From: Aquila chrysaetos chrysaetos
Taxonomy: Eukaryota; Chordata; Aves; Accipitriformes; Accipitridae
Length of the DNA stretch: 64,000 bases
Assembly (NCBI RefSeq): GCF_900496995.4
Contig: NC_044023.1
Location: forward strand, 24,622,453-24,686,452
Reading direction: 5' to 3'
Part shown: positions 24,401-39,149 of the stretch, one piece after another
Numbering within the stretch: the stretch's first letter is position 1
Layout of the letters: each line of letters starts with the position of its first letter
Made by a program: the position numbers and the translations under genes
Notes under the pieces: model-generated
What the model saw: only the letters and a program-made list of their open reading frames with translations
Told to the model about the DNA's origin: nothing
The model's database searches: none

Positions 24401-27400
24401 CAAGCAGGGAAGTTTATTTTAGCCCTGTGAGCTGATCCCACATACTTTTTTTTCCTGGCTGCCTCTTTCTTTTGTAACATAAGTCAGAGTGACGGTGTCA
24501 TTTGTCAACTGCATGCAGGAAATTATTGACAAACCTCCAGGTCATCCAGAAGGACACAGTCAAAATCAAACTCCTCCATGACAGAAACAAAGAAATTCTC
24601 CCATTGTTTTACAGAACAAGTCAGTGTTCAGACCAAAATGCCAAACCCACCCTTTTCCTCTCCCTCCCCACAACATGTGTGAAGTCTTCATAGCTGAAAG
24701 ATTTTTACATTTTTTGCTGGCAAGAGGGCTTTTTCTCTGAGGCTTTGACTTTCAGTTTCTGCCTTGTTCTGTTTGCAGACTAGGGGGAACACTCTACTCT
24801 TTCCATTCCTCCATCCTGAACTGCCTCCTACCCCAGCTGACAAGCCCCAGGCTGGCAGTACGTAAAAGGGCCATCATTGCCTTGGGTCATCTTGTCTTGA
24901 CCTGCAGCGGAAACATCTTCTCAGAGCTCACAGAGCATCTGCTTGCTGAGCTGAAGAAGAATGAGTCTACTTCTACTACCAGGACGTACATTCAGTGTGT
25001 CGCTGGCATCAGTAGGCAGGCTGGACACCGCATAGGTAGGATGAGTAGCTTGAAATGGCGCTGGGAAACGTGCACACACTTTAGAGCAGCTCCTTTTAGT
25101 GGTAAAAGAAGTGTGCTCGCTCTGTTCCTAACGTGTTAGTGGCTTGTGCTTTGCTATTCCCTCTGTGGTCCTGACCTGGCTCTCTGATCTCCACTTGGAA
25201 GGGAGGGGACACCAGAGTAACTCTCTGGCTGCCCTTCTGTAGTGGTATCATCTCAAGGTCTTGCAGCACTTCCCTCGTCTGAATTAACACCTCTGTGAAT
25301 TAGGTCAGTGGATTCACCCCACTTTAAATGAGAGGAGAAATGGAGGGCAGCGTATTGTATTACTTGTCTAAAACATCTGCCAGAGCTGACATTAGGTCCT
25401 AGAAGATCTCTGATCACAGCTCTTTCCATGACTGAAATGCCAACAAGGGGCTGAAGACAGGGAGCAGGGGTTGTCTGCTGAAAATCTCTGCAAGGCTGGT
25501 CTTTGGTGGGCTGCTGGCTCCTTGCCCATGTGGTCCAGGGGAGGAATGCTTTGCCAGGCACACGAAGGAAGTGGCAGGTGGCTGAGTTGTTAGCTGCTTG
25601 GATGAGTGAAGGCTGGGATGATTTTTCACTGCTGCTTGCTTTATCTTTCCCAGGAGAACATCTGGAGAAGATAATTCCTCTGATTGTTCAGTACTGTAAC
25701 GTGGAAGATGACGAGCTGAGAGAGTACTGCTTTCAGGCCTTCGAGTCTTTTGTGAGAAGGTGTGTGCCCTTGAGAAACAACTGTGCACCATCCTGTGCAT
25801 CAGTATCCTTCTGGTGTAAATATCTATATGTTCGGTGTCAAGGGTTGAGTACCTTCCTACGTGCATTCCTGTTGGGAAGGACGGTTCACACGAAATCTCT
25901 TCTTCACATGCAGAGTTGGGCTTGAGTTATGAGCTATTTTACCTCAACATGTGAGAGTGTGTTTCTGTATTGGTTTTGCAGGAGTGGGAGTTTTCCTTGT
26001 CCTTGGAGGATTCCTCAGCAAGAGGGAACTGCCTCGCTCCGGGTGCGTGGAGGGAGTGGGAGGCAGGAAGGGGGCTCAGGCAGAAGAGCTGCTGAGCTGC
26101 AGCTCTCCTGTTGTTTAATCAGACATTTACTGCTTGTCTTGGAAAAGGAGCCCAACAGAGCTGCTGAGGTTTTCTCCCATGAAGGGAGGATTCAACTAGG
26201 TGGTGAAGGCAATTTATTTATTTTTTTCCCCTATAGAAATCATTGCATCCTCCCCAGGGGAATGTGGTCTTGCTTCGTGCACAGCAGGAAGGAGCAGCTC
26301 TGGTTTAACTGATGTTAACAAAACGTTCATATAGTCTGTGAAGCATTTTGGGATTCTTTTGAGATTAATTATATTATTTGGATATTTAAAATAGCTTAGT
26401 CTTTAATTTATTAACTATTAGGATTTTTATTTGTCGTGATAGGTGCCCAAAGGAAATTGACCCTCACATCCCTAATGTGATGGGGTTATGTTTGAAGTAC
26501 ATCACCTTTGACCCAAACTACAACTATGATAATGAGGAGGAGGAAGAGGAAGAGATGATGGAAACTGAAAATGGGGAGGATGAAGAGCAAGGTGCCTACT
26601 TGTGAGGATGACTGTGCTCAGCAGAACACTGGGTTAACATTTCTCCCCTTCCTGCTTTCTCACCCTCTGTGATGTTACTTTCCAGATCTGCTTCGATCTT
26701 TTCAGTTCTTCTAAATGGGTTATTTTAAATTACCAATGGTAATAACATAGCTGTATGTGCGAAGTTCCAGCAGTAATTCTGAGTTTGTTAGTTTTATTTT
26801 TTTCTGAAAAGGTCCTCAGATCTCTGCCTGCCTTAGGTGGCAGAGAAAACACTGAAACTTGAACTCTGAACTAGCTTAGTGGGGAGCTAGACCAAGGAAG
26901 CACTGTTTTTCCTGTGCCCCCTGACTGCAGGAGTTTCTTAGAGCACATCCAGCAAGCACCCAGGCATAATGCCTGGAGATCCTGAGGACCAGCTGCTCTG
27001 CCATCCTGACTGTTGGAAACGCTCCCTTGTGCTCCCAAAGGTGCCTGTGCTGCTTGCAGCCTGCCAGGCAGACCTCGGACCCCTGCTGCAAGCAGTTGAC
27101 TTGATACGCATGGGTCGTTCAAGGGGAGGTGTGAACGCTGTTGTTCTTGCCTGCTTTCTGCCCTGTCCAAACTTCAGGTGGTGGCAACAAGCGTTTGAAT
27201 GCAGCTGTAACACGGATTCCTGTCTGTCCTCATAGTTTAGCTCTAGTAGGCTTAGGCTTGTGTGAGAGAGATGGCTCCTTATGGGGTCCTGACAAAATGG
27301 GATTTCTTGAAAAGAAAGATGTTACAGGCAGATCTAGAAATTGCAGTTTGTTACCCTCTTACTGCATCTACTGGGGTGTTACGCAGTGTTACCTTTTTTA

Positions 27401-30400
27401 ACCAGGTAGCTAGCCAGCATTTGTAGCTTACTCTGGTTAGAAAAGGAATCAGAAATCTCTGATGTGCTCTCACTTATTTACAAGACTGGACAAACTCCTG
27501 TTTGCCCTGGTTGCAGGGGAGGTCAGGCAAGCAAGCAGCAGTTCCAGGCTGTGGCAGCCAGCACCCCTGCCCGGGTGCATCAGAACCATGCTGCTTTGTC
27601 AGGCTGCAGCTTTTTCTCGGTTTCTGTGTTGCTTCCTCTTATCTCTCTGTCTACAAGGCTGTTTTCCACACATACATACTGTTCCTGAGCACAACAGCCA
27701 GCCAAAGCTCATCTTTGCAGTCACCCAGAGGCTGCAGAGCCTGTACTTCTGCACTTGAGCCCCCCTTTGCAAGGCTGGTTGCTTTTTTTTTTTTTGCAGG
27801 AAGAGGTAAATGCTTAACTGCTATTTTAAATGAAGGCCTGAAATTTTAATGTAACAGTTTCAGGGCAACTTAACTCAGCCTACAAACCTAGTAGCCACAC
27901 AATTACATTTTTACTATAAGTTAGTTATTTTTTGCTACTTGTAGCAAAAGAGAGCAAAGCTATAGTCCTGAACACTTAAAAGTGCCACCATTAAAAACAT
28001 CTTGGTCCACCACTAAAAACATCTTAGTCATCGGTGAAAGCAATCTGATACTGTCTTCAAAAGAGGCCTTTCATTTATTTTCTGAATCATGTTTACTTTG
28101 AGGTGGATGTGGAGCCTTGGTCAGATAGGAGGGGTACTTTAATGTTAGCTACAGACAACATTTCATAATGTCTCTATTTATAGCTGTGTATAGTATGGCA
28201 GCTAAGAGCAAAAGTTAGAACAAGTTCCTTGGAAGACAGGCATTTTTGTTTACTTTCATACTAATTGGGGTAAGATCCTGGCTGGCTTCCTGGAGAATAT
28301 GTTAAATGTTCTGCCAATAACATAGTAAATTGTTACGCTGTTTTGTGCCATTCAGGAATTGCTAAGACAAATATTTACATATTTCTGGCTTTAAAATCTG
28401 GGAACTTCATTCTCCCTTCAAAACAAAAGCCTTGATGCCTGAGCTGAAGTGGCCAGTAAAGGTAGTAACATCAAGGTTTATTCTCTGTCAGCTCTTACTT
28501 GGAACAGAAGAATCTGACACAGGGCAGCCTGGCTGGTAATAATGTCTGCAGGGACAGGCTATTCTGGACAATTTCATGTTCCCAGATATGTGTGAGTTAT
28601 TGGCATCTGTTTGGTCAGCTGGAGAGGGAAGCTCTGAGGATCAAGTGATCCTCTAGCTCCAGTTTTCTCATAATGGTGCACCTTGTTTTCCCTTGTCTTC
28701 TTTCCAGAAAGCGATGATGAGTACAGCGACGATGATGACATCAGCTGGAAAGTCCGCAGGTCTGCAGCAAAGTGCCTGGAGGCCATTGTCAGCAGCAGGC
28801 ATGATCTCCTGCAGGACTTCTACAAAACCCTCTCCCCAGTCTTGATAAGCAGATTCAAAGAGAGGGAGGAGAATGTCAAAGCTGACATCTTCAGTGCTTA
28901 TATCTCCTTGCTGAAACAAACACTGCCCATCCAGAGCTGGCTGCATGCTTCAGATGCCTCTGGCAAAGATGACGTTCCCCTGACAATGCTTCAGAACCAG
29001 GTGGGTGAGAAGATGCTGGGCTGGATTAAATCAGAAAGCAATGAAGAGCAGTAGGTACCATGCCACCGATGAATATGCCTAGTAGTTAAGCCTGAGAACA
29101 TAGCTAGCTGAAGGAGCCCTTGGGCACGCAACCAGAGGGGACCAAATCCTGAGGGCTGACCGTTTACTGTTTGTCTCCCACCATTACTGGGGAGAGAGCG
29201 CTGAGCCAGTGCAGGAGCACTGAGGTATAACCTGCATTGCCCGCCTCCACTAGCCTCTGACACGTGTTTGCAGACTGCATATGAGACAGGTTAGCCTTTG
29301 GGTGAAGTGGCAGTCTGTTGCCTTACAGTTACTCCAGCTGCTGCTCAGGAAACTCACCGAATAAATTGTGTAAGCCATTGGAAGCTCAGTAAGGTTTGGA
29401 TCTGGTCAGTAGGCATAAGAGAGCATGCAGCTCGGTTCGTTACAGGAGAACAGCCAGTGGCTTCCAGGGTAGCTTGCTGTGGTTCTGCACATGGTCTGGA
29501 CATTACTGCTGATCAAACAAACAATAGTGGAAGCAATTTTTCTGACGCACTGCTTTAATTCAGAAATATGCTGGAGTAATTACAGTCAGAATAATTTAGC
29601 CACACAAGCTGATCAGGACTCTGCCTAGCCCAGGATCCTTGCTAACGCGGTGGTCCACACTTGCCATTTCAGAAGAAGTCAAAAGAAACGTTGGAAATAA
29701 CCATGTTGTTATAGAATAGCATGACTGTGAGAGCAGCTTTTTCTGGCTGATGCTACTACTGACTGGTGAGTCCCTGAAGCAGGAGGTTTAAAATCCATGC
29801 CAAAATGTAATTACATCACTGATTAATCATCTTATATGTATGAGATATTTATTTAAATAACTTGCACCTCAGCCCTGTGATTTGTTTTTTGATTTCACTG
29901 AAACACTGGCAGGGTGTCCAAGTTTAAGTATAGTGATGGGGCTAGATCCTTAAACAGCAGACCAGGAAGGAATCATAAAACTCTAAGCTCCTTTAGCATT
30001 GTGTCCCGGTCTCATCATTTTGTTGTGTTTCTTTAAGCTTCTGTGTTAGCGGATAACGCCAACTTCAGGAAGGGCTGCTTAGGAGTCTGTTTGCAGAATA
30101 TGGAAAGGAAGAATAACGTCCCCTCCCACTCTTCTGTTCATGTAACTTTTCTTCACGTGCACCGTCTTGTAATCTATCCCAAGTCTGTTCTCCTCCGGTG
30201 AACAGGTGCACTGTTTCTTGCTGTCCCCTGTTAGTTCTCTTGCTGTGCTGTTAGTGCCTCTGGCTCAGCTGAGCAGGCTACTTTGGTAGCATAGCTCTGT
30301 GCCCTGGGATCTGGGATGACTGATGTGTTTCTTTCTGGTCGTCTTTTCCGAACTGCAGGTCCCCAAGATTGTCAAGGCCTTGCACAAACAGCTCAAAGAA

Positions 30401-33400
30401 AAGAGCATCAAATCAAGACAGGGATGTTTCAGCCTCCTGACAGAACTGGCCAATGTTCTTCCTGGTTGCCTGGCAGATCATATCCCTGCACTTGTCCCTG
30501 GTAAACTTCTCCGTGGTCTGCGGGTGAAGGAGCAGGGTTGGCTCAATCCATTCCTAACACATATGCTCCTTGCCTGCGTGTTCCAGTTTTATTCCTGTAT
30601 ATTGCTGTGCTCAGCATCAGGACATACACATCAAGTTCTGCTCTGTGCTGATGTGCTCCCAGATCAATTCTGGCTTCTGTCTACCACCGAAAGCCAGGAT
30701 AAGAACATCAAGTTCATTTCCCCAGTCCCCTGAAGAGGTGCTTTTAGGATGGCATATTCCAGCCTCCTTTGAAACTAGCTGGAATTATGCTGTTAGCCTG
30801 GTGAGATCAGTAACAGGAGTGACGCTTTCTTTTACAAAATGCAGTGGCATTTTAAAAAATTATTTGTACTGACTGATTAGCTAATTTGCACTGCCATATT
30901 TTTCTCTGAGCCTTTCTGCCTACAGGCTCATGAAGCATCCCACTGCTGAAAGGCTCATAAAGCTAACGTCCTGTCTTTGATTTTGGCATGATTGTATAGT
31001 AAATATAAAAAAAGTCTCCTGTGATTTTCCCTGGGGCTCTTACAAATTAATAGATTGGAAAAAAGCATTCAAACCAAGAGTCAGGCATGACTTCATGGGT
31101 AGCAATTGTTGTAAATATTTCTCATTAAGTCTTCTGGGAAACATAAATATGTGCCACAGAAATTGGACTTGGAAGTACCTCCTTTCTGCAAAGGCAGTCC
31201 ATCCTTAATGGTCCACAGTTATGTTCCAAACAATACTAACAGAAGCTGTAAAACTAGATAAACATAGAGCCCCTGGTTTGGTTTTGATTTGTTTTGTTTT
31301 GTTTTTAAGACTTCTGACAGAGGGATGAAGGAAAAATTCATGAAGGGCCATTCCTGCTGCCTGGAGTGCCTGTTGTTGAGACTAGGCTTTCCCAGTCTTA
31401 ATTTCATGCCATTTTGTCACACTTGTTCACACTTGACTAACCATCCCTTCTCATCTTAGCACGGGATGACTTTTCATATTAAGTTTTTAAGAAGTTTTTG
31501 TAGCCAGCCATCCAGGACGGCTACAAAGACCAGTTCTGTCTGAATTGCTGCTTACTGGGAAGCAGAAAGACAGCAAGGAGAGCAGCTCTCTCTCTCTAAT
31601 GGCATGTATCTTTTGGGTGGGGACAGGAAAGAAAGAAAACCAATTCCAATTGTGTCCTTCTTTGAGGGGGAGGGGGGTGTGATAAAAACCACTTGATGCA
31701 ATAAGACAGCAGTCATTCTTGTCTCTTTGCACAGGTATTGTTTTCTCCTTGGCTGATAAATCCAGCTCCTCCAACATGAGGATTGATACGCTGTCTTTCC
31801 TTCATGTTCTTCTTTGCAACCACCAGCCGGAGGTATTTCATCCTCATATCAAAAGCCTGTTACCTCCTGTTGTGACCTGTATTGGAGACCCCTTTTATAA
31901 GATCACTTCAGAAGCTCTGCTGGTTACTCAGCAACTTGTGAAAGTTATCAGGCCTTTGGACAGATCTTGCACTTTTGATGCCAAGCCCTATGTGAAGGAC
32001 CTTTTCGCTGGTACTCTGAAGCGACTGAAGGCAGCTGACATCGACCAGGAGGTGAAAGAGCGTGCTATCTCCTGCATGGGACAAATTATTTACAATCTGG
32101 GAGACCATTTAAGCACTGATCTCCAGCTGACCTTGAAGATATTTCTGGAGAGACTCAAAAATGAAATCACCAGATTGACAACAGTCAAAGCATTAACCTT
32201 AATTGCTAGTTCTCCACTTAAAATAGATTTGAGACCCATTTTAGGGGAAGGTTTCCCCATTCTAGCTTCCTTCTTGAGAAAGAATCAACGTGCCTTGAAA
32301 CTGAGCACTCTGACTGCTCTGGACATCCTGGTGAAGAACTACAGTGACAGCCTGAAGCCTGCCATGATAGAGTCTGTCCTAACAGAGGTCCCCGTTTTAA
32401 TTACTGAGAATGACATGCATGTTTCCCAGGTGGCTACCATGTTCCTTACTACTTTGGCTAAGGTTTATCCATCCTGCATTTCTAAGATCAGCGGTTCAGT
32501 TCTTGCTGAAATCTTTCAGCTTGTCCACTCGCCTTTGCTTCAAGGAGGGGCACTGAACGCCATCATAGACTTCTTCCAGGCTCTGGTTCTGACAAAGACA
32601 GCCACCATGGGTTACTCAGAGCTGATGAAGCAGCTGACTGCGCCTATTTACTCCTCAGGTTCAGCTGGGGCATCAGTGACATTACACAAACAGGCATATT
32701 ACTCTGTCGCAAAGTGCGTGGCAGCCCTTTCCTCAGCCTGCCCAAAGGAAGCCCCTGCGATGGTGAACCAGTTTATCCAGGATGTAAAAAACCCCAAGTC
32801 CAGCTCTGCTGTTAAAGTGCTAGCTTTCCTTTCACTGGCAGAGATGGGTCGCACCACAAACCTCAGTGCTCAGAGAGAGCTCAAAACCGTCATCCTGGAA
32901 GCATTCACTTCCCCCAGTGAAGAGGTGAAATCCGCTGCTTCCTATGCGTTGGGGAACATCAGTGTTGGGAATCTTAAGGAGTATCTTCCCTTCATGCTGA
33001 AAGAGATCGGAAGCCAGCCAAAGAGACAGTACCTCCTGCTGCACTCTCTGAAAGAAGTCATCAGCTCCTCCCCAGCTGACGGCCTCAAACCTTACGTGGA
33101 GGATATTTGGGCTCTGCTTTTCAAGCACTGTGAGTGCACAGAGGAAGGGACACGTAATGTGGTGGCTGAATGCTTGGGGAAGCTGACTTTGGTGAATCCT
33201 TCTGAGCTGCTGCCTCGGCTGAAAAAACAGCTGTCATCAGGTAACGGGAAGGGCAATGGTGAGAGTGGGGAAATGCCTTCTTTTGCTGGAAAGTCCTCTT
33301 GTAAACTGCTGGTTGGAACAACAGGGAGCGAAGCCAGCCTGCAGAGACAAGAAGGAAACACAAGGGATCTCTGCAAGGGGGGGATCAGAAGAGCACTGGT

Positions 33401-36062
33401 TGGCACAGGGGGCAGGAGGGTGTTAGGAACAGAGACTGCACATGGAGATTGTGCGGGAGCGGGATTTAACAAGGAGGTTGTTAAGACAAATCTGTTCTCT
33501 TACCTCTTCAATGTGCTTGTAACGTGACCAAGAGCAGAATGGGTACTACAAAGTTACAGCAGTGATATTATCTCTTGACCTTTCACTGTTTTTTCTTTCC
33601 ATCTTCATCGCAGGCTCTCCACATGCCCGGAGCACAGTGGTAACTGCAATCAAATTCACAATTGCAGACCAGCCTCAGCCTATTGATGCTCTCCTGAAAG
33701 GCTGCATAGGTAGGCTAGCACAAACAGCAATGTGAGCTGGGAACATGAGATGTTAGGTGTCGTTAGCAGCCTGGGGATTTTTCACACCTATGCGAACCTC
33801 ATCTAATCCAGTTTTTATCTGTCTCTACTTTTGGGATTAAAGAGCAACACTGTCACCTGAGTCCTTGTTAAATTCTCTGATGCCTTACTCTTGGCCATTT
33901 TCTATTGGTGACAGAGTTTTTCAGGGAGCATAAGTTCCTTCTGTGTTTAAACTTACGATTCAGGCATCTCATGACAAGGATCTTGGAAAATATAACCTAC
34001 ATTAAAAGGGTCTTACGTCTGGGGACCCTACATCTCATGTCTGTTGTATAAAACTGAGCCTTCTGTTTCAGAGAAGTCTGAGCAGATGAGATCCAAGTAA
34101 GAAAAAAAGAAAACCCAACTTCCTTGAATACCAAAGCTTCTGATTTGACTTTAGGATGAGGTAGCTAGAATCATCTGGTTTGGTTTTATGCCCAAATGCA
34201 GGAAAGTCATGTTTCTGCCCCTAGAGTTATTTTACCATAGGTGCTTTCGTAACCAGGCTTCTTGAAATACACTGTGATAATACTTTTAAAATACTTCTAA
34301 AACACTGCAGCAGGACTGACTGTGTGTTCTTATCCCACAGGTGACTTCTTAAAAACTCTTCAGGATCCAGACCTGAATGTTCGACGTGTGGCTTTAGCCA
34401 TGTTTAATTCTGCTGCTCACAACAAACCTTCTTTAATCCGAGATTTACTAAACGCAGTTCTCCCCAGCCTGTATAATGAAACGAAGGTCAGAAAGGAACT
34501 CATCCGGGAGGTATGTCATTAGTTTGGCTTGGGTGCAGTATGGCAGTGGCTCGGTGCCTGTGAAGCTGAGATGAAGCTGTCACCCTGTCTGTTAGGTGAC
34601 GCCTGTATTTTTTTTTTTCTTGTTTAAGGTAGAAATGGGGCCATTCAAGCACACAGTGGATGATGGCCTTGACGTGAGGAAAGCTGCTTTTGAATGCATG
34701 TATACGCTCCTGGAAAGCTGCCTCGACCGACTGGATATCTATGAGTACCTGAACCATGTGGAGGATGGACTGAAGGATCACTATGACATTCGGGTAGAAG
34801 CTGTGCCTTAACTGCTGGAGGGTGGTGACATCACTGATGTTACTCGTTCTCTGGGGGTTTGGGCTTGAACTGAGCTGGTGTGTCACCACAGCACCAAGTG
34901 CCCCTGCCATGCCGTTTCCTGTTCTCTGCGGCTGCTGCAGACTTTCACCTGACATTGTCTAGCTCTAATTTGACTGTGGCAGCCTTGAAAATGCAACCCA
35001 GGTGTAGCCAGGTTTACAGGAAATTTACCGAAGTCTAAAATAAGTTCCTTTTGCCTTTAAACTTAGATTGTCACTTCCTCAGTGGGGCCAGTGACACTGT
35101 ATTAAAAAAAATCAGCACTGTCATTGTTGATGGCCTCATAGCTTAATAGGAAGCGCTACATCCTTTCATACTATTACTTGATTTACCTCCACTGAGTCGT
35201 GGGTGCAGCAATGGCACAACCTCTGGGCTGAATGTTGCCGTTTCTCTCAAAGGCTGTCAGCCCTTTACAGCACACCACACGCACCTGGGACAGGTTGGCC
35301 GCCAGCGGGTGCATTTCCAATACGACCAAAGCTCTTCCCAAAACCCCTTGCGTAAGCGCAAAGAAAGTCACCACTGTGTGGGTACAGCACGACACCCCAG
35401 GGAGAACGACCAGACGGGCTTTGGCAGAGAGGATCCACGCTCCAAGCCTGGGGGGTCAGAGGGTGCAGCGAAGCAATGCCTGTTTTATCTTTCCTCCTTT
35501 GTCTAGATGCTGACTTTCATAATGTTGGCTCGGCTGTCCACACTCTGTCCCAACGCTGTGCTGCAGCGGCTCGAGCGACTGATTGAGCCACTCCGAGCAA
35601 CTTGCTCCACAAAGGTAAGATCAGACAGAGTGTGTGACCCACTCAGGGTGGGTTCTGCCACAAAGCCACCTCTGCTGTTAGCTGCCCCTGTTGCTGCTGC
35701 TGAGCTGCCCGCTCCCCACACTCCACTGGCTAGAAAATCATCTGCCCATCTCCACCTCTGCTGGCGTGTCTGATTCTTTGTGCCTGCACTGTCTTTCCTG
35801 AATGCCAACTAAAAATGGTGCTCTGGATTTGTAGGTAAAAGCCGGTTCTGTGAAGCAGGAGTTTGAGAAGCAGGATGAACTGAAGCGATCTGCCATGAGA
35901 GCAGTAGCTGCTCTCCTGACAATCCCTGAAGTAGAGAAAAGTCCAGTGATGGCTGAGTTTTCATCTCAGATCAGATCCAATCCTGAAATGGCGTCACTTT
36001 TTGAGAGCATTCAGAAAGATTCTGCTTCCCTACCCACCTCAGAGGCAATGGACATGAGCTAA
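15460..36062 (+). CDS. CAND2: CAND2: HEAT-repeat cullin exchange factor
   Basis: Fifteen coding exons: 15460-15527, 18021-18164, 22088-22242, 24007-24130, 24779-25035, 25654-25759, 26443-26591, 28708-29000, 30359-30500, 31735-33240, 33614-33709, 34341-34510, 34629-34793, 35507-35614 and 35835-36062. They total 3,711 nt, 1,236 residues, the same length as human CAND2, and every junction is in phase. It begins [17 protein letters not shown] and ends [12 protein letters not shown]. The family consists almost entirely of HEAT repeats that wrap the CUL1-RBX1 core and displace substrate receptors. An acidic insert rich in Glu and Asp lies at about residues 306-345, across exons 7 and 8. Exon 10 is unusually large (1,506 nt, residues about 480-981). 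CAND2 rather than CAND1 is chosen from the match to remembered human CAND2 and from the RPL32 neighbour. It shares its promoter with SEC13 and converges on RPL32. Confidence 0.96.
15528..18020 (+). other. CAND2: CAND2 intron 1
   Basis: The first 250 bases continue the CpG island and carry a G-rich minisatellite. The remainder is ordinary unique sequence with no exon that I could support. Confidence 0.7.
15648..15736 (+). repeat. G-rich minisatellite in CAND2 intron 1
   Basis: About four to five imperfect units built on TTCCCGCTGGGGGGGTCCC. Each carries a run of three to eight G on the sense strand, so the tract could form a G-quadruplex in DNA or nascent RNA. Confidence 0.75.
18165..22087 (+). 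other. CAND2: CAND2 intron 2
   Basis: 3.9 kb of mostly unique sequence. It contains an old MIR-like fragment near 19,585-19,735. I found no additional exon or RNA gene in it. Confidence 0.6.
19585..19735 (+). repeat. Ancient MIR-like SINE fragment
   Basis: The segment TTAGCTTCTCTGTGCCTCAG followed by a CTGTAAAATAGGGATAA stretch matches the widely conserved core of MIR-type SINEs as I remember it. The ends are too diverged to place exactly. Confidence 0.5.
25305..25425 (-). repeat. Possible old MIR-like fragment
   Basis: In CAND2 intron 5, AAATGAGAGGAGAAATGGAG followed by an ACTTGTCTAAAA stretch and a CCAGAGCTGACATTAGGTCCT segment resembles the reverse of a MIR element. The similarity is weak and could be chance. 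Confidence 0.25.
26592..28707 (+). other. CAND2: CAND2 intron 7
   Basis: 2.1 kb with no exon I can support. The open frames around 26,870-27,850 lack codon bias and splice support. The introns at 29,001-30,358 and 30,501-31,734 are likewise empty of recognisable features. Confidence 0.6.
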
Positions 36063-37330
36063 GTAAAATCTGCCTGTTTACTCCGCCACCTTCCTGCCCT
36101 CGCAATGCATTAACCGAACGGAGACACTGCAGACGGGCCAAGGGAGAACATCATCGAGCTGGTCTCTAGTGCAGCAGCTCCTTGCAAGTCACTGGGCACC
36201 GACAGGAGAAAATGGCTGGTTCCAGCTGCGCTTGCAAGCAGCAGACACCTCTCTGAGGTGTAACTAGATAAGTGAGATAAGGGAGATGTGTCCTTGGCGG
36301 GGGGGGGGGGGGGATTGGAAGACAAGTATTCTAATTTTTCAGCAGCTTTTTAAGGGGCATACAAAGCAATTGAAATTGAGCATGGTTCCATGAAAAATGG
36401 AAAGTACTTTCCGAAATATTTCCTTACTGCAGGACAAATAGTTGAAAAGTTTTGGGTTTTTTTTAACCACTGCACATGCACTTTCTACCCCAAATTGCCT
36501 GAAGAACATATTTATATTGTTTCACTAAATAACATGGCTAAAAATGAAAAGTCACCTCTTCAATTACTGACGAGCATTACAACTGCAGGCCCCGTGTGAA
36601 GAAGCGGAGACTCGTGCTGGCCGAGCAGCAGGAGCTGCAGGGGGTATTTTGTTACCCAGGCTCCCCAGGCTTTCCGCCTGGGGCTCGCTTTACTTCACAG
36701 AACAGCCCCACTAGTTCAGTGTTTCTGTGGTCTTTGGGCGATACAGCTATCCTGCTTGGCTTCCATTTTTACGGTTTTGACTGCAAAATACCTCAACCAG
36801 CCGTCTTCCAAAAGAGATGATTACTTGATTGCATTACGATAACAAACCTTACACTAAGCTTTTCTTTGCATTTAACTCTGGCTTATCTTTCCCCCTTCGA
36901 GCAGTGCGGTGTTTGTGTTGAGTAACCAGCCACAAAGGCACCTATGTGCGCTGAACTCTGGTCACTGAACAGCAGCGGACACTGGCAGGAAACCTGGTGT
37001 TCAGTGTTTTAACATCACAGAAGTGAGAGAGGTGAAAGTCAGCAGCCAGAGGTGCAGCCCCCACTACCCCTTCTGTGGTTTGCAACCTCACTCTAGAGTG
37101 GCCGCTGCGCTCAAATACTGCTTTGCATAGGGGAAAAAAAGCCTTAAGAGATGCAACAGCAAATGAGAGAACAAGGCCACCGTGACACACTTCTGGTAGC
37201 CACGGAGCTGTAGTAAGCTTTCATTTCTCCTTTTCTGACAGAGTGGTTGATGTGAAAAATATAGTGCCGCGTGAAAGAACATCCATTGTTTGAGTGGTAT
37301 AAAAAAATAAAAATATACTTGAAGTTGTGT
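36063..37330 (+). other. CAND2: CAND2 3' UTR
   Basis: About 1.27 kb between the TAA at 36060-36062 and the first good AATAAA at 37306-37311. It contains a 15-G run at 36299-36313. The open frames in it have no splice or family support. Confidence 0.65.
37306..37311 (+). terminator. CAND2: CAND2 poly(A) signal
   Basis: AATAAA within an A-rich stretch. It is the best signal downstream of the CAND2 stop and precedes the convergent RPL32 3' end by about 240 bases. Confidence 0.6.
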
Positions 37331-37550
37331 GCACCTCTGAATTCATTAGCTATCACGGTGACTTCACAAATCACAAGCACGGGCACTCCTGCGAGTCCAC
37401 CCTTGGGCAGCCAGGCTCATGCAGTGGCTGCACCGGAGCCACACCGTCTGCTGAGCCCCAGCAGCAGCTGTTGGTCCTCCGCATGCAGGCAGCAACCCAA
37501 TGCCTTTCCCTTTGGCCATTCAAAACATCCACCTGAGTTTGCTTTTACAC

Positions 37551-37556
37551 TTTATT
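37551..37556 (-). terminator. RPL32: RPL32 poly(A) signal
   Basis: On the RPL32 strand this reads AATAAA followed by GTGTAAA, about 30 bases after the stop, which suits the very short 3' UTRs of ribosomal protein genes. Another AATAAA overlaps the stop codon itself and is too close to be the likely one. Confidence 0.7.
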
Positions 37557-37586
37557 ATTAAATACATCTCAGATGCAGAAACCGGT

Positions 37587-39094
<1,508 letters not shown>

Positions 39095-39149
39095 CACGCC
39101 TGGCTCGGACGGCTTCCACGGCCGCCTTTGCAGGCACTACGTTCCCCGC

